Position numbers and translations under genes: made by a program
The notes under the pieces: model-generated
The model's database searches: none
What the model was told of the DNA's origin: nothing
What the model saw: only the letters and a program-made list of their open reading frames with translations
Assembly (NCBI RefSeq): GCF_020782875.1
Contig: NZ_JAJGBN010000002.1
Span: 310,001 to 374,000, forward strand
Origin: Allomuricauda sp. M10
GTDB lineage: Bacteria; Bacteroidota; Bacteroidia; Flavobacteriales; Flavobacteriaceae
Direction of reading: 5' to 3'
DNA: 64,000 bases
Part shown: positions 32,897 to 40,995 of the stretch, piece after piece
Numbering within the stretch: position 1 is the first letter of the stretch
Layout: every line of letters begins with the position of its first letter

Positions 32897-33046
32897 TTAG
32901 CTAGCATCATCCGGATGTTTTCTTTTATCCTTTTCTTTTTTAATTTTTAAATACGATAACAACATATATATCGCCATGGCCAATGAGACCAGGTTGAAAA
33001 ACAGAATTATTTTAAAGAGCATACTTTCATTATTGTGGACCGCCAT
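32897..33046 (-). CDS. Small single-span membrane protein, 49 aa
   Basis: ATG at 33046 to TAA gives 49 residues: a short polar N-terminus (MAVHNNESM), one membrane helix (about residues 10-33, LFKIILFFNLVSLAMAIYML) and a strongly basic tail (KIKKEKDKRKHPDD). It is bracketed by terminators on both sides and so is its own transcription unit. The composition is that of a real small membrane protein rather than chance. I do not recognise it; nearness to the sigma-54 system suggests a link. Confidence 0.62.
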   Translation of the reverse strand: MAVHNNESMLFKIILFFNLVSLAMAIYMLLSYLKIKKEKDKRKHPDDAS

Positions 33047-33056
33047 TTTGGTTCAA

Positions 33057-33087
33057 AAGAGAGCTGCACTAGGCGTACAGCTCTCTT
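33057..33087 (-). terminator. Terminator of an unidentified transcript
   Basis: AAGAGAGCTG/CAGCTCTCTT with an 11-base loop, preceded on the minus strand by TTAGGTTGGTTGATTTGGTT. The DNA between this hairpin and 33241 has no clear gene, only a 13-codon frame (33132-33173), so it may end a small RNA. Confidence 0.65.
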
Positions 33088-33234
33088 AACCAAATCAACC
33101 AACCTAAAGCAAGACAACCCGCAAGGATTATCTATTTTTTTCCATTACGCGAAAACAGCTGATCCAAATACATTCAATCCTTTTCGAGTATACCTTATTC
33201 GACACCTTTTTTAGGAAGTAGTCACCTTGACAAC

Positions 33235-33267
33235 AAAAAAAATCCGCTGTTTGTTTGAACAGCGGAT
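33235..33267 (-). terminator. Terminator of the NadR-DUF4301 operon
   Basis: The stem ATCCGCTGTT/AACAGCGGAT is followed by a long T run on the minus strand, 24 bases after the operon's last stop codon. Confidence 0.85.
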
Positions 33268-33290
33268 CTTATATTTTGATTGTCTGATAC

Positions 33291-35390
33291 TTACGCTTGG
33301 TGGCTCGGTTTTAAAAGATCGTTCACCGTTTTCACCGGATTGAAGGTCACTAAAGGAACTTCAACGAAAAGTGTATTCCAGAATGCCATACCACCATTCC
33401 AAAGTCCGGGTAGCTCCAAAGCTTTCAGCTCTTTGCCTTCTTGGGTTTTACTTGTAATGAAGCCTTGCTTTTCGTCCACATAATCCAACAGATTGTACTT
33501 CTCTCCCTTATGGTTGCGCACTCCGCAGACCAAATCCACAGGGTTAAAATGCGTTGAGTTTTTGAGTAGGGAAGCCTGTTGGTCATCATCCATATCAATT
33601 TGGGCGGACTCGATAATCTGGAGTGAAATGTTTCCATCGCCATCTTCGATCCAAAAGGGCCCGCCGCCGGGTTCGCCTTCGTTCTTCACCATTCCGCAAA
33701 TACGGATCGGGCGATTGATCCTATCCTTCAATACGGAAAGCTGTTCGTCAACGTCCATGTCATCGAAATCATTTGGCATCCTAACATTCAGGTCTTTCTC
33801 CAAAAACTCCTTGATTTCTTCAGATTTGGAAATGGAAACATCCCCTTCATCCAAAAGTTTGGCATAACCAAAAGCCTTGTTCTGCACCTTGGCCAAAACC
33901 CCGGCCAGCATTTTTTTGCTGTTGGCGACTTGTTCCAAGTTTTTATCGATTACTACATTGTCAATATTCTTGATGAAGATGATGTCCGCATCCTGATCAT
34001 TGAGATTCTCGATCAATGCACCATGTCCTCCCGGTCTGAACAATAAGGAGCCATCCCCATTTTTGAAAGGTTGGTTGTCCAAACCAACGGCAATGGTATC
34101 TGTGGATGGTTTTTGATTGGAATAGCTGATATCGAATTTTGTATTGGTCAGCTTTGCTATTTTGGGTGAAACTTTGGATTCTTCCTCAGCGAACATTTCA
34201 TCATGCTGTTCGGAAACCGTGAAGTGTAAATTTGCCTTCCCCAATGTTTTGGCATACAGTGCTGCCTCTTTCAAATGTTCTTCAAACGGGGTTGCACTGC
34301 CTGTTTTATACCTATGGAACGGCAATAATCCTTTCGGATAAAAACCGTAATTGAGTCCACTTTCCACCAACATTTCCTTCACGAACAGATAAGCTTCCTC
34401 ATCTTTACTGGACGCCTTTCCCTTGATCCTTTCCATGATCAGGTCATAAAAAGGAAATTTTGACATTTGATCCACAAACTTTTGCGCGTCCTTATCTCCG
34501 GTCCGTGCAATATAATCGGATAGACTTTCCTTTTTAGGATCGAATGCGTCCAAAAAGTTGAACATGGCCTTGAACATTCGGGATGCGGCACCTGATGCAG
34601 GAACAAATTTCAAAAAATCCAAGTTACCCCTGTGGTCCTCAAAATATTGGACCAGGTCAGTTTGTTCCTTATCAGAAAATCGGAGGATACCGTTGCCTAC
34701 AACGGCCGCCTTGACCAATTTCACAAATGGGATGCCTTCCCTGAAAGTTTCAATCTGGCGCATCACTTTTTCCTTGGTAATTCCTTTGGAATCCAATTGT
34801 TCCAAGTCTTTCGGACTCAATGTTATCATGTTCTGGAGAAGTTTATCAATGTGTTCTGTTGCCTTTTTTAGCCTAGTGGCTTTATCTCCCTTTAAAATAA
34901 TAAAATTCCGATGATATTTCTCCAATGATTCCTTGAAATACGCATACATTCGTTCACGTTCATCCGGTTTGTCCCGAAGATCGTCTGCAACCCAAGGGGT
35001 ATCTATATAGGTCAACAGATACAGATCATAACTGTTTTTCAAGGCGTACTTTTCCAAAATGGGGTCACAGGTACCAGTATAATAGGCTTCTGAATAGACT
35101 TTGGTCTCCAAAAGATCGGTATCGCAAATGAGTACCTTATTGGCCGTTTTTGCCAATCGGTTTTCCAGTTCCATTTGTCCGTAGGCTATTGGGACCAGGT
35201 CTTTGGGCTCGCAGGTCTTTTGTTCCCTGTCCCATTTATCTTGAAGGTACTCCCGGGCGTATTCGGGCACCCATTCCGTATTGTAATGTTCGGCCAGTTG
35301 GCCCGCCAGCGTTGTTTTTCCTGTGGATTCAGGTCCAAAAAGGACTACTTTTATGAGGTTTGAAGGCTCTTGCCCAAGTTTTTCTTCCAT
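33291..35390 (-). CDS. NadR-like kinase fused to DUF4301
   Basis: A 699-residue fusion. Residues about 12-190 are a P-loop kinase (GPESTGKTTL Walker A, VPEYAREY, CDTDLLETKVYSE, TPWVADDLRD) closely resembling the ribosylnicotinamide kinase half of NadR. Residues about 200-699 are DUF4301, a Bacteroidota domain of unknown function. The start at MEEKLGQEPSN was chosen because it removes 21 unlikely residues; it overlaps pnuC by 40 bases. The operon YkoF-like/PnuC/kinase suggests trapping of an imported vitamin by phosphorylation: nicotinamide riboside by kinase type, thiamine by the first gene. Confidence 0.8.
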   Translation of the reverse strand: MEEKLGQEPSNLIKVVLFGPESTGKTTLAGQLAEHYNTEWVPEYAREYLQDKWDREQKTCEPKDLVPIAYGQMELENRLAKTANKVLICDTDLLETKVYSEAYYTGTCDPILEKYALKNSYDLYLLTYIDTPWVADDLRDKPDERERMYAYFKESLEKYHRNFIILKGDKATRLKKATEHIDKLLQNMITLSPKDLEQLDSKGITKEKVMRQIETFREGIPFVKLVKAAVVGNGILRFSDKEQTDLVQYFEDHRGNLDFLKFVPASGAASRMFKAMFNFLDAFDPKKESLSDYIARTGDKDAQKFVDQMSKFPFYDLIMERIKGKASSKDEEAYLFVKEMLVESGLNYGFYPKGLLPFHRYKTGSATPFEEHLKEAALYAKTLGKANLHFTVSEQHDEMFAEEESKVSPKIAKLTNTKFDISYSNQKPSTDTIAVGLDNQPFKNGDGSLLFRPGGHGALIENLNDQDADIIFIKNIDNVVIDKNLEQVANSKKMLAGVLAKVQNKAFGYAKLLDEGDVSISKSEEIKEFLEKDLNVRMPNDFDDMDVDEQLSVLKDRINRPIRICGMVKNEGEPGGGPFWIEDGDGNISLQIIESAQIDMDDDQQASLLKNSTHFNPVDLVCGVRNHKGEKYNLLDYVDEKQGFITSKTQEGKELKALELPGLWNGGMAFWNTLFVEVPLVTFNPVKTVNDLLKPSHQA

Positions 35391-35986
35391 GCTAGATATC
35401 CCTGTATGGCCAAAACGGTAAAGATGAGGTATTGCAGAGAGAACATGCCCCATCCCCTATAAGCGTACAAAGGTACGGTTATTAGGTCACCAATGATCCA
35501 TAGTGTCCAGTTTTCAAGTTTCTTGTTGGCCATATACCACATTCCTGTAAAAAAGATACCAGAGGTCACGATGTCCACATAATTGGTTGTACCAATTTCT
35601 GCTCCAAAGGCCATATAAACCCCATAGGTGACCAACATGGTGAGGATAAAAAATCCGAATCCCACCCATTTTTCTTTCTTATTTGTCCGAGTGATATGGA
35701 CCAAAAGTTCACGATCATCCTTTCTTCGGGCCCAGTTCCACCATCCATAAATACTCATGATGGAATAGTAGAAATTCATCATCATGTCCCCAAAAAGACT
35801 ATCCGTAAAAAAGATGTAGGTGGTGATTACCGTGGCTACCAACCCTGTGGGGTAGACCAAAATATCCTCTTTTTTGGCATAGACCACACTGGCAATCCCA
35901 AAGAAAAATGCAGTGGCCTCCAGTATGATCAAGGACAGTTCCCTATCCTCATAAGGCCCTAGGAAAAAATCAAAAATGGGGTTCAT
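35351..35986 (-). CDS. pnuC: PnuC-family vitamin transporter
   Basis: A 211-residue membrane transporter with about seven helices and the PnuC signatures NFYYSIMSIYGWWNW (about residues 90-104) and ENWTLWIIGDLITVPLYAYRG (about 158-178). PnuC proteins facilitate diffusion of nicotinamide riboside; relatives PnuT and PnuX carry thiamine or riboflavin. The downstream NadR-like kinase favours nicotinamide riboside, while the upstream thiamine-binding protein favours thiamine. It overlaps both neighbours, so the three are coupled. Confidence 0.85.
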   Translation of the reverse strand: MNPIFDFFLGPYEDRELSLIILEATAFFFGIASVVYAKKEDILVYPTGLVATVITTYIFFTDSLFGDMMMNFYYSIMSIYGWWNWARRKDDRELLVHITRTNKKEKWVGFGFFILTMLVTYGVYMAFGAEIGTTNYVDIVTSGIFFTGMWYMANKKLENWTLWIIGDLITVPLYAYRGWGMFSLQYLIFTVLAIQGYLAWKKNLGKSLQTS

Positions 35987-36236
35987 AATCGCTTCTGTCA
36001 GATTTCACGAGCTTCATGGTCAGCACCACATGATCTAAATTTTCAAAAGCTTCCTTGATTTCGGATTGAAGCAGCTCCATGACCTTATCATAATCCCCAT
36101 AAACCTGGGTACTCAACGGGTTTTCCAATACCGTGAGCCCTGAAGCTCTCAAGTTTTTTATGAATGCTATGATCGGGGGTTCAAAATCGTCTTGAAGCGG
36201 GGTAAGGGTAAGTTCGGCAGATATTTTCATGGGCAT
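35970..36236 (-). CDS. Thiamine-binding (YkoF/MTH1187-like) protein
   Basis: An 88-residue ferredoxin-like protein of the PF01910 thiamine-binding family (MTH1187/YqgV/YkoF). Starts MPMKISAELTLTPL and has the IIAFIKNLRASGLTVLENPLSTQVYGDYDKVMELL-type core. Some family members bind hydroxymethylpyrimidine or thiamine. It overlaps pnuC by 17 bases. No TPP riboswitch precedes it. Confidence 0.78.
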   Translation of the reverse strand: MPMKISAELTLTPLQDDFEPPIIAFIKNLRASGLTVLENPLSTQVYGDYDKVMELLQSEIKEAFENLDHVVLTMKLVKSDRSDYEPHF

Positions 36237-36274
36237 GATTGCAATTCGGAAACAAAACTACTAAAAAGAAACCG

Positions 36275-36916
36275 TCATCCGCCCATCATTGTTAGGGCAT
36301 AGACACAGGTAAAGCCTTCAAACTCCAGAAACTCGATTTCGTAATGCGATTTTTTTCCTTTATATAAGATCTCGGCAACGGTACGTCCGTCGGCAAATGC
36401 AAAATCCATGACATCAATATGCCTTAAAAAACTAAGCCCCTGCTGGGCATAAATTTTATATAGCGATTCCTTGGCACCCCAAACAATGGTCAGTTTTCTC
36501 ATAAGGGCCTCGGCGTTGGCCAAAGTCTTGTATTCCCCTATTGGGGTAAATTTATGGGCAATCCGAAGGATTTTGTCGCGCTGCATTTCTATATCAATGC
36601 CCACCTCATCGGTTTCACTGACAATGATTCCTGTAAAATTGTGCGAATGGGTGATGGATATATGGTTCCCGTCCTTTAAATGGGGCTTACCAAAATCATC
36701 ATAAACAAGGTCCTTGTCCTCATAACCCGCCAAGGCCAATAAGTGTCTGATACTCAGGAATGCCCTTCGGTGTGCTTCTGATTTCATGCCATCCATCCGG
36801 TTTTGGCAGTGCTGGGTAAGCTCCACATTTTTTCCCAATTCTTCCTCTGGCTCGGTCACCTTCCAGATGTAAACTTTGGTTGTTGGGGAAACTGTTATGG
36901 TTTTGTAAATGGGCAT
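36275..36916 (-). CDS. 4'-phosphopantetheinyl transferase superfamily protein
   Basis: A 213-residue Sfp-type transferase that moves phosphopantetheine from CoA to carrier proteins. The motifs VGIDIE (magnesium site) and WGAKESLYK are both visible. The start is ATG at 36916; the frame extends two codons to a TTG. The likely target is an acyl carrier protein of fatty acid or polyketide synthesis. It lies 38 bases upstream of the YkoF-like gene and may share its transcript. Confidence 0.88.
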   Translation of the reverse strand: MPIYKTITVSPTTKVYIWKVTEPEEELGKNVELTQHCQNRMDGMKSEAHRRAFLSIRHLLALAGYEDKDLVYDDFGKPHLKDGNHISITHSHNFTGIIVSETDEVGIDIEMQRDKILRIAHKFTPIGEYKTLANAEALMRKLTIVWGAKESLYKIYAQQGLSFLRHIDVMDFAFADGRTVAEILYKGKKSHYEIEFLEFEGFTCVYALTMMGG

Positions 36917-36938
36917 GACCAAAAATTAAGCGAATTTG

Positions 36939-36946
36939 TATCTTTG
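36939..36946 (+). promoter_or_regulatory. Promoter -7 box for ahcY
   Basis: TATCTTTG matches TAnnTTTG exactly, 44 bases before the ahcY ATG. Confidence 0.5.
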
Positions 36947-36990
36947 TCGCACTATAAAAGCGAAGCTACAAAAGTTAATTTATATAAAGT

Positions 36991-38307
36991 ATGAGCACAA
37001 AGACAATTCCGTATGTACCTTATAAAGTGAAGGATATGTCCCTGGCGGATTGGGGAAGAAAAGAGATTGAGCTTGCCGAGGCCGAAATGCCGGGGCTCAT
37101 GGCAATACGTGAAGAGTACGGTAAAGAGCAACCTTTAAAAGGTGCCCGAATTGCGGGATGTCTGCACATGACCATCCAAACGGCTGTTTTGATCGAGACG
37201 TTGGTGGCCCTTGGTGCCGAAGTAACCTGGAGTTCCTGTAATATTTTCTCAACCCAAGACCATGCCGCCGCTGCCATTGCCGCTGCCGGAATTCCTGTTT
37301 ATGCTTGGAAAGGTATGAACGAAAAGGAATTTGATTGGTGTATAGAGCAGACCCTTTTCTTTGGAGAGGACAGAAAACCGTTGAACATGATCTTGGACGA
37401 TGGTGGTGACCTTACCAATATGGTGTTGGACCTCTATCCTGAAATGGCAGCTGGTGTTAAGGGACTATCCGAAGAAACCACTACAGGAGTGCACCGTTTG
37501 TACGAAAGGGTGAAAAAAGGAACCCTGCCGATGCCTGCTATCAACGTGAACGACTCCGTGACCAAATCCAAGTTCGATAACAAATATGGATGTCGCGAAA
37601 GTGCCGTGGATGCTATCAGAAGGGCTACGGATACCATGTTAGCCGGAAAACGCGTAGTGGTTGCTGGATATGGAGATGTTGGTAAAGGAACCGCCGCCTC
37701 TTTCCGTGGGGCCGGTGCCATTGTTACCGTTACTGAAATTGACCCTATTTGTGCCCTACAGGCCTGTATGGACGGGTATGAGGTGAAGAAATTGGAATCC
37801 GTTGTGGAAAATGCCGATGTAATCATCACCGCAACCGGAAACAAGGACATTATCCGTGAGGAACATTTCAGGGCGATGAAGGACAAGGCCATTGTTTGTA
37901 ATATTGGTCACTTCGACAACGAAATTGACATGGCTTGGTTGAACCGCACTTATGGCAACACCAAGAACGAGATCAAACCTCAAGTGGACAAATACACCAT
38001 TGAAGGTAAGGATGTGATCATTTTGGCCGAAGGCCGATTAGTAAACTTGGGCTGTGCCACAGGCCACCCAAGCTTTGTAATGAGTAACTCCTTCACCAAC
38101 CAGACATTGGCTCAAATTGAATTGTGGAAAAACCACGACAACTATGAAAACAATGTGTATACCTTGCCCAAACATTTGGATGAAAAAGTGGCCCAACTGC
38201 ATTTGGCCCGATTAGGTGCTGAGCTTACTGAATTGAAGCAAGATCAAGCGGAATATATCGGTGTTACGGTTGAAGGACCCTTCAAACCGGATTATTACAG
38301 ATATTAA
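36991..38307 (+). CDS. ahcY: Adenosylhomocysteinase
   Basis: A 438-residue NAD-dependent hydrolase that splits S-adenosylhomocysteine into adenosine and homocysteine, keeping methylation going. NAD motif [10 protein letters not shown] is at about residues 230-239. Substrate residues around [16 protein letters not shown] and the C-terminal KPDYYRY are conserved. Length is normal. A strong terminator follows. Confidence 0.95.
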   Translation: MSTKTIPYVPYKVKDMSLADWGRKEIELAEAEMPGLMAIREEYGKEQPLKGARIAGCLHMTIQTAVLIETLVALGAEVTWSSCNIFSTQDHAAAAIAAAGIPVYAWKGMNEKEFDWCIEQTLFFGEDRKPLNMILDDGGDLTNMVLDLYPEMAAGVKGLSEETTTGVHRLYERVKKGTLPMPAINVNDSVTKSKFDNKYGCRESAVDAIRRATDTMLAGKRVVVAGYGDVGKGTAASFRGAGAIVTVTEIDPICALQACMDGYEVKKLESVVENADVIITATGNKDIIREEHFRAMKDKAIVCNIGHFDNEIDMAWLNRTYGNTKNEIKPQVDKYTIEGKDVIILAEGRLVNLGCATGHPSFVMSNSFTNQTLAQIELWKNHDNYENNVYTLPKHLDEKVAQLHLARLGAELTELKQDQAEYIGVTVEGPFKPDYYRY

Positions 38308-38330
38308 GATTTCGAAGAAATACAATAGAA

Positions 38331-38361
38331 AAACCCATGGTTTAGGCCATGGGTTTTTTTT
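38331..38361. terminator. ahcY terminator
   Basis: The stem AAACCCATGG/CCATGGGTTT with a six-base loop and an eight-base T run. It can serve the convergent DUF3332 gene as well. Confidence 0.85.
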
Positions 38362-38377
38362 ATTTAAATGTGATGGT

Positions 38378-38956
38378 TTAATCCGCTAGAAGCCCTTCAC
38401 CGTAATAACAGGTTTTGGCCTCATTCAATAGAGCCAAACCTTCCTGTTGGGTGTTCATCGGGTCTATTTTGATTTTTTCACCATTGGGCATATATACAAT
38501 GTAGAAACCTTCTTCAAAAGAGGAAAGTTTGATGATCTCACCATTAGGACGTACGGCGTTCCATGATTTTTCATCGGGCTTGTATACCAAATCCAATTTC
38601 TTGCCTTTTTTAGGTCCTTCTACCACTGTAATCTGAACCCTGTTTTTTGTAGCGACCATCTCAAAGGTATTGCCCTCGTGTTCTACCATTTGGGTTTCAG
38701 TCTCCCCATCTTTCATGGCAATAGGATTAGATCCGGACCAGAACTCGATCACATTAAAGATCAAGGCATCACCCAAGAAAAACAGGCCATACACGGGTAC
38801 AATATTCAATCCCCAAAAAATAAGGTTGTCCAAGAATTTACTGCTAGTGGCACCTTGGTTCCAATCTTTTAGATTGTTAAATGCCTGGAAAGACCCCAAA
38901 CAGCTGGTAAACAAAATGGAGCAGGCTAGCAATGATGAAATAACGATTTTTTTCAT
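38378..38956 (-). CDS. DUF3332 lipoprotein
   Basis: A 192-residue lipoprotein (lipobox FTSC, about Cys19) with a hydrophobic segment (about residues 45-70) and a C-terminal beta-rich half. The sequence LGSFQAFNNLKDWNQGA and FWGLNIVPVYGLFFLGDALIFN identify DUF3332, an envelope family of unknown function. It is monocistronic. Confidence 0.8.
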   Translation of the reverse strand: MKKIVISSLLACSILFTSCLGSFQAFNNLKDWNQGATSSKFLDNLIFWGLNIVPVYGLFFLGDALIFNVIEFWSGSNPIAMKDGETETQMVEHEGNTFEMVATKNRVQITVVEGPKKGKKLDLVYKPDEKSWNAVRPNGEIIKLSSFEEGFYIVYMPNGEKIKIDPMNTQQEGLALLNEAKTCYYGEGLLAD

Positions 38957-39120
38957 GATAAATGAGTTATGGTTAATATTCTTAAAGCTACGAAAACATT
39001 TTATGGGATTCGTCTACAAACCTAAAATCCGAACCTGCTTTTTTGCAACATCACCAAACTAAAAAGATGGCTCACATGTCTTTTGGGATCCTTACCTTTA
39101 TTCAATCAAAATGCAAAAGG

Positions 39121-40233
39121 ATGAACAACGATTGGTATAGGATTAAAAATGTGGAAACGGTGGACTCCCCATCCATTGCCCTGTATTTGGAAAACTTGAA
39201 ATTCAACGTACAGGAAATGATTTCACTGGTCCATGGTAATACAGAACGATTGATGCCCCACATCAAAACCAACAAAATGCCTAAAGTGATGGATTTTTTG
39301 TTGGAATCCGGAATCTCCAATTTTAAGGCATCCACAATTTCTGAAGCTGAAATAGCGGCAGAAGCTGGGGCCAACTCCGTGTTGATTGCCCATCAATTGG
39401 TGGGCCCTAAAGTGGACCGCTTCCTTCAACTGTGCCAACATTTTCCCAATACCCAATTTTCAACCTTGATCGACAATTTGGGCAGCGCTGAACTTTTGAA
39501 CAGCAAAGCACTCGAAAGTGGAACAATGGCCCACATCTATATCGACATCAATAACGGTATGGACCGATCTGGCATCAAGATAGATACTGGATTGGATGAC
39601 TTGTTACAATATTTAGATACTTGCAATGGCCTTCATTTTGACGGATTCCATGTGTACGATGGTCACTTACGGGATTCTGAATTTAGCCAACGCAACGAAA
39701 AAATTGAGCATGACCTGGAACAGGTCACTGGGTATTTCAACAACATCAAAAATCAATATCCCGAGGCAAAAATGATCTGTGGAGGCACGCCTTCCTTTAC
39801 CTCCCATTTATTGGAAGAAAATAGAATCACTAGTCCAGGAACCTGTGTGTTATGGGATTGGGGTTATGGGGAAAAACTTACCGAACAATCCTTTAGATAT
39901 GCCGCTTTGGTGGTAACGCGGGTAATTTCCAAACCCACGGAAGGCATCATCACAGTGGACATGGGACATAAATCGGTATCTGCGGAAAACCGGATCGATA
40001 AACGCATCAAGTTCCTCAACATCAACAATTATGAACTGCTTTCACAAAGTGAAGAACATGGAGTAATCCGTGTGAGCGATTGGGACCATTGGAAGGTTGG
40101 CGATGTACTGTACGGAGTTCCTTATCACATCTGCCCTACCATTAACCTGCACGACGAAGTATCAGTAATTGAAAACGGAGAAAAAGTTGACACTTGGAAC
40201 ATTACGGCCAGAAAGCGAAAACTTCAATTCTAA
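39121..40233 (+). CDS. D-threonine aldolase-like PLP enzyme
   Basis: A 370-residue fold-type III PLP enzyme. K49 in PHIKTNK is the expected PLP lysine. The C-terminal metal site shows the usual EEHG...HICPTINLHDEV block. The family includes D-threonine aldolase and D-serine dehydratase. The start is the ATG at 39121 (MNNDWYRI), which gives the normal N-terminus; 26 upstream in-frame codons were rejected. It converges with eutC. Confidence 0.82.
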   Translation: MNNDWYRIKNVETVDSPSIALYLENLKFNVQEMISLVHGNTERLMPHIKTNKMPKVMDFLLESGISNFKASTISEAEIAAEAGANSVLIAHQLVGPKVDRFLQLCQHFPNTQFSTLIDNLGSAELLNSKALESGTMAHIYIDINNGMDRSGIKIDTGLDDLLQYLDTCNGLHFDGFHVYDGHLRDSEFSQRNEKIEHDLEQVTGYFNNIKNQYPEAKMICGGTPSFTSHLLEENRITSPGTCVLWDWGYGEKLTEQSFRYAALVVTRVISKPTEGIITVDMGHKSVSAENRIDKRIKFLNINNYELLSQSEEHGVIRVSDWDHWKVGDVLYGVPYHICPTINLHDEVSVIENGEKVDTWNITARKRKLQF

Positions 40234-40236
40234 AAA

Positions 40237-40995
40237 TTAATCTTCCAAAAGTTCTTTCAGATTGATTTTGATATCGACACCACTGATCTGTTTGGCAAAG
40301 GATTGACGGACCAAATAGCCAACCAAAGAAGCAGCTTGTTGATGGTCAAGTCCATTTTCATGAATGTTGGAAATACAATTTCGGCGTTCGTCGGTCAGAC
40401 CCATTTTGGGGGCGTAGGTGGTATAAATCCCCATGCTTTCCGGAGAGGACAATCCTGGGCGTTCCCCGATGAACAATGCCACAAATTTGGTATTCAGAGC
40501 ACTTCCAATGGCATCGCCTAACGCTACACGGGCCATGGTAGCCGTAACAAATCCAAAGGAATACCCCTGCAGTTGGGGCAACAATAGCTGAAGTAAGGGA
40601 AGTGCATTTTGGTTCACCGCTCCGGCTGAAAGCCCATCTGCCAAAACAAAAATGATATCAAAAGTCTCAGTGTTTTTTTTCAACAGTACTTCCGATTCCG
40701 GATCCAATTTTCTTCCCAGATCGGGTCGTTTAAGATATTCCGACCTATCCGAAGCTTGACTTTTTACTTCCCAAATGGGAAAGCCCCAAGATTCGATTTC
40801 AGTCTTCAACATAGGAACGTCTAATTCTGTTGTAATGGCATCTTTGGAATGGGCATGGGCAAACTTGAACTGCAATACCTCGTTTAATGGAATAGCATTG
40901 CCAGTACTCCCCAAGGCAATACGGGCATTGGTGAACTCCTTTAAATTTTCCCACGGATCCCTAATGGTCGGTTTAGAATGTTCTTTTTTCATCAC
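40237..40995 (-). CDS. eutC: Ethanolamine ammonia-lyase small subunit
   Basis: A 252-residue light subunit of the adenosylcobalamin-dependent lyase that turns ethanolamine into acetaldehyde and ammonia. Blocks VLADGLSAGAVNQNALPLL and FVALFIGERPGLSSPESMG are typical. It overlaps eutB by four bases (ATGA). Confidence 0.93.
   Translation of the reverse strand: MMKKEHSKPTIRDPWENLKEFTNARIALGSTGNAIPLNEVLQFKFAHAHSKDAITTELDVPMLKTEIESWGFPIWEVKSQASDRSEYLKRPDLGRKLDPESEVLLKKNTETFDIIFVLADGLSAGAVNQNALPLLQLLLPQLQGYSFGFVTATMARVALGDAIGSALNTKFVALFIGERPGLSSPESMGIYTTYAPKMGLTDERRNCISNIHENGLDHQQAASLVGYLVRQSFAKQISGVDIKINLKELLED

Noticed and set aside
33132..33173. 13-codon frame MYLDQLFSRNGKK as a gene
   Set aside because: Too short to support without conservation data; mentioned only as part of the orphan transcript.
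36237..36274. TPP riboswitch in front of the YkoF-like/PnuC operon
   Set aside because: The 38-base gap is too short and lacks the CTGAGA and GAACCTG blocks.
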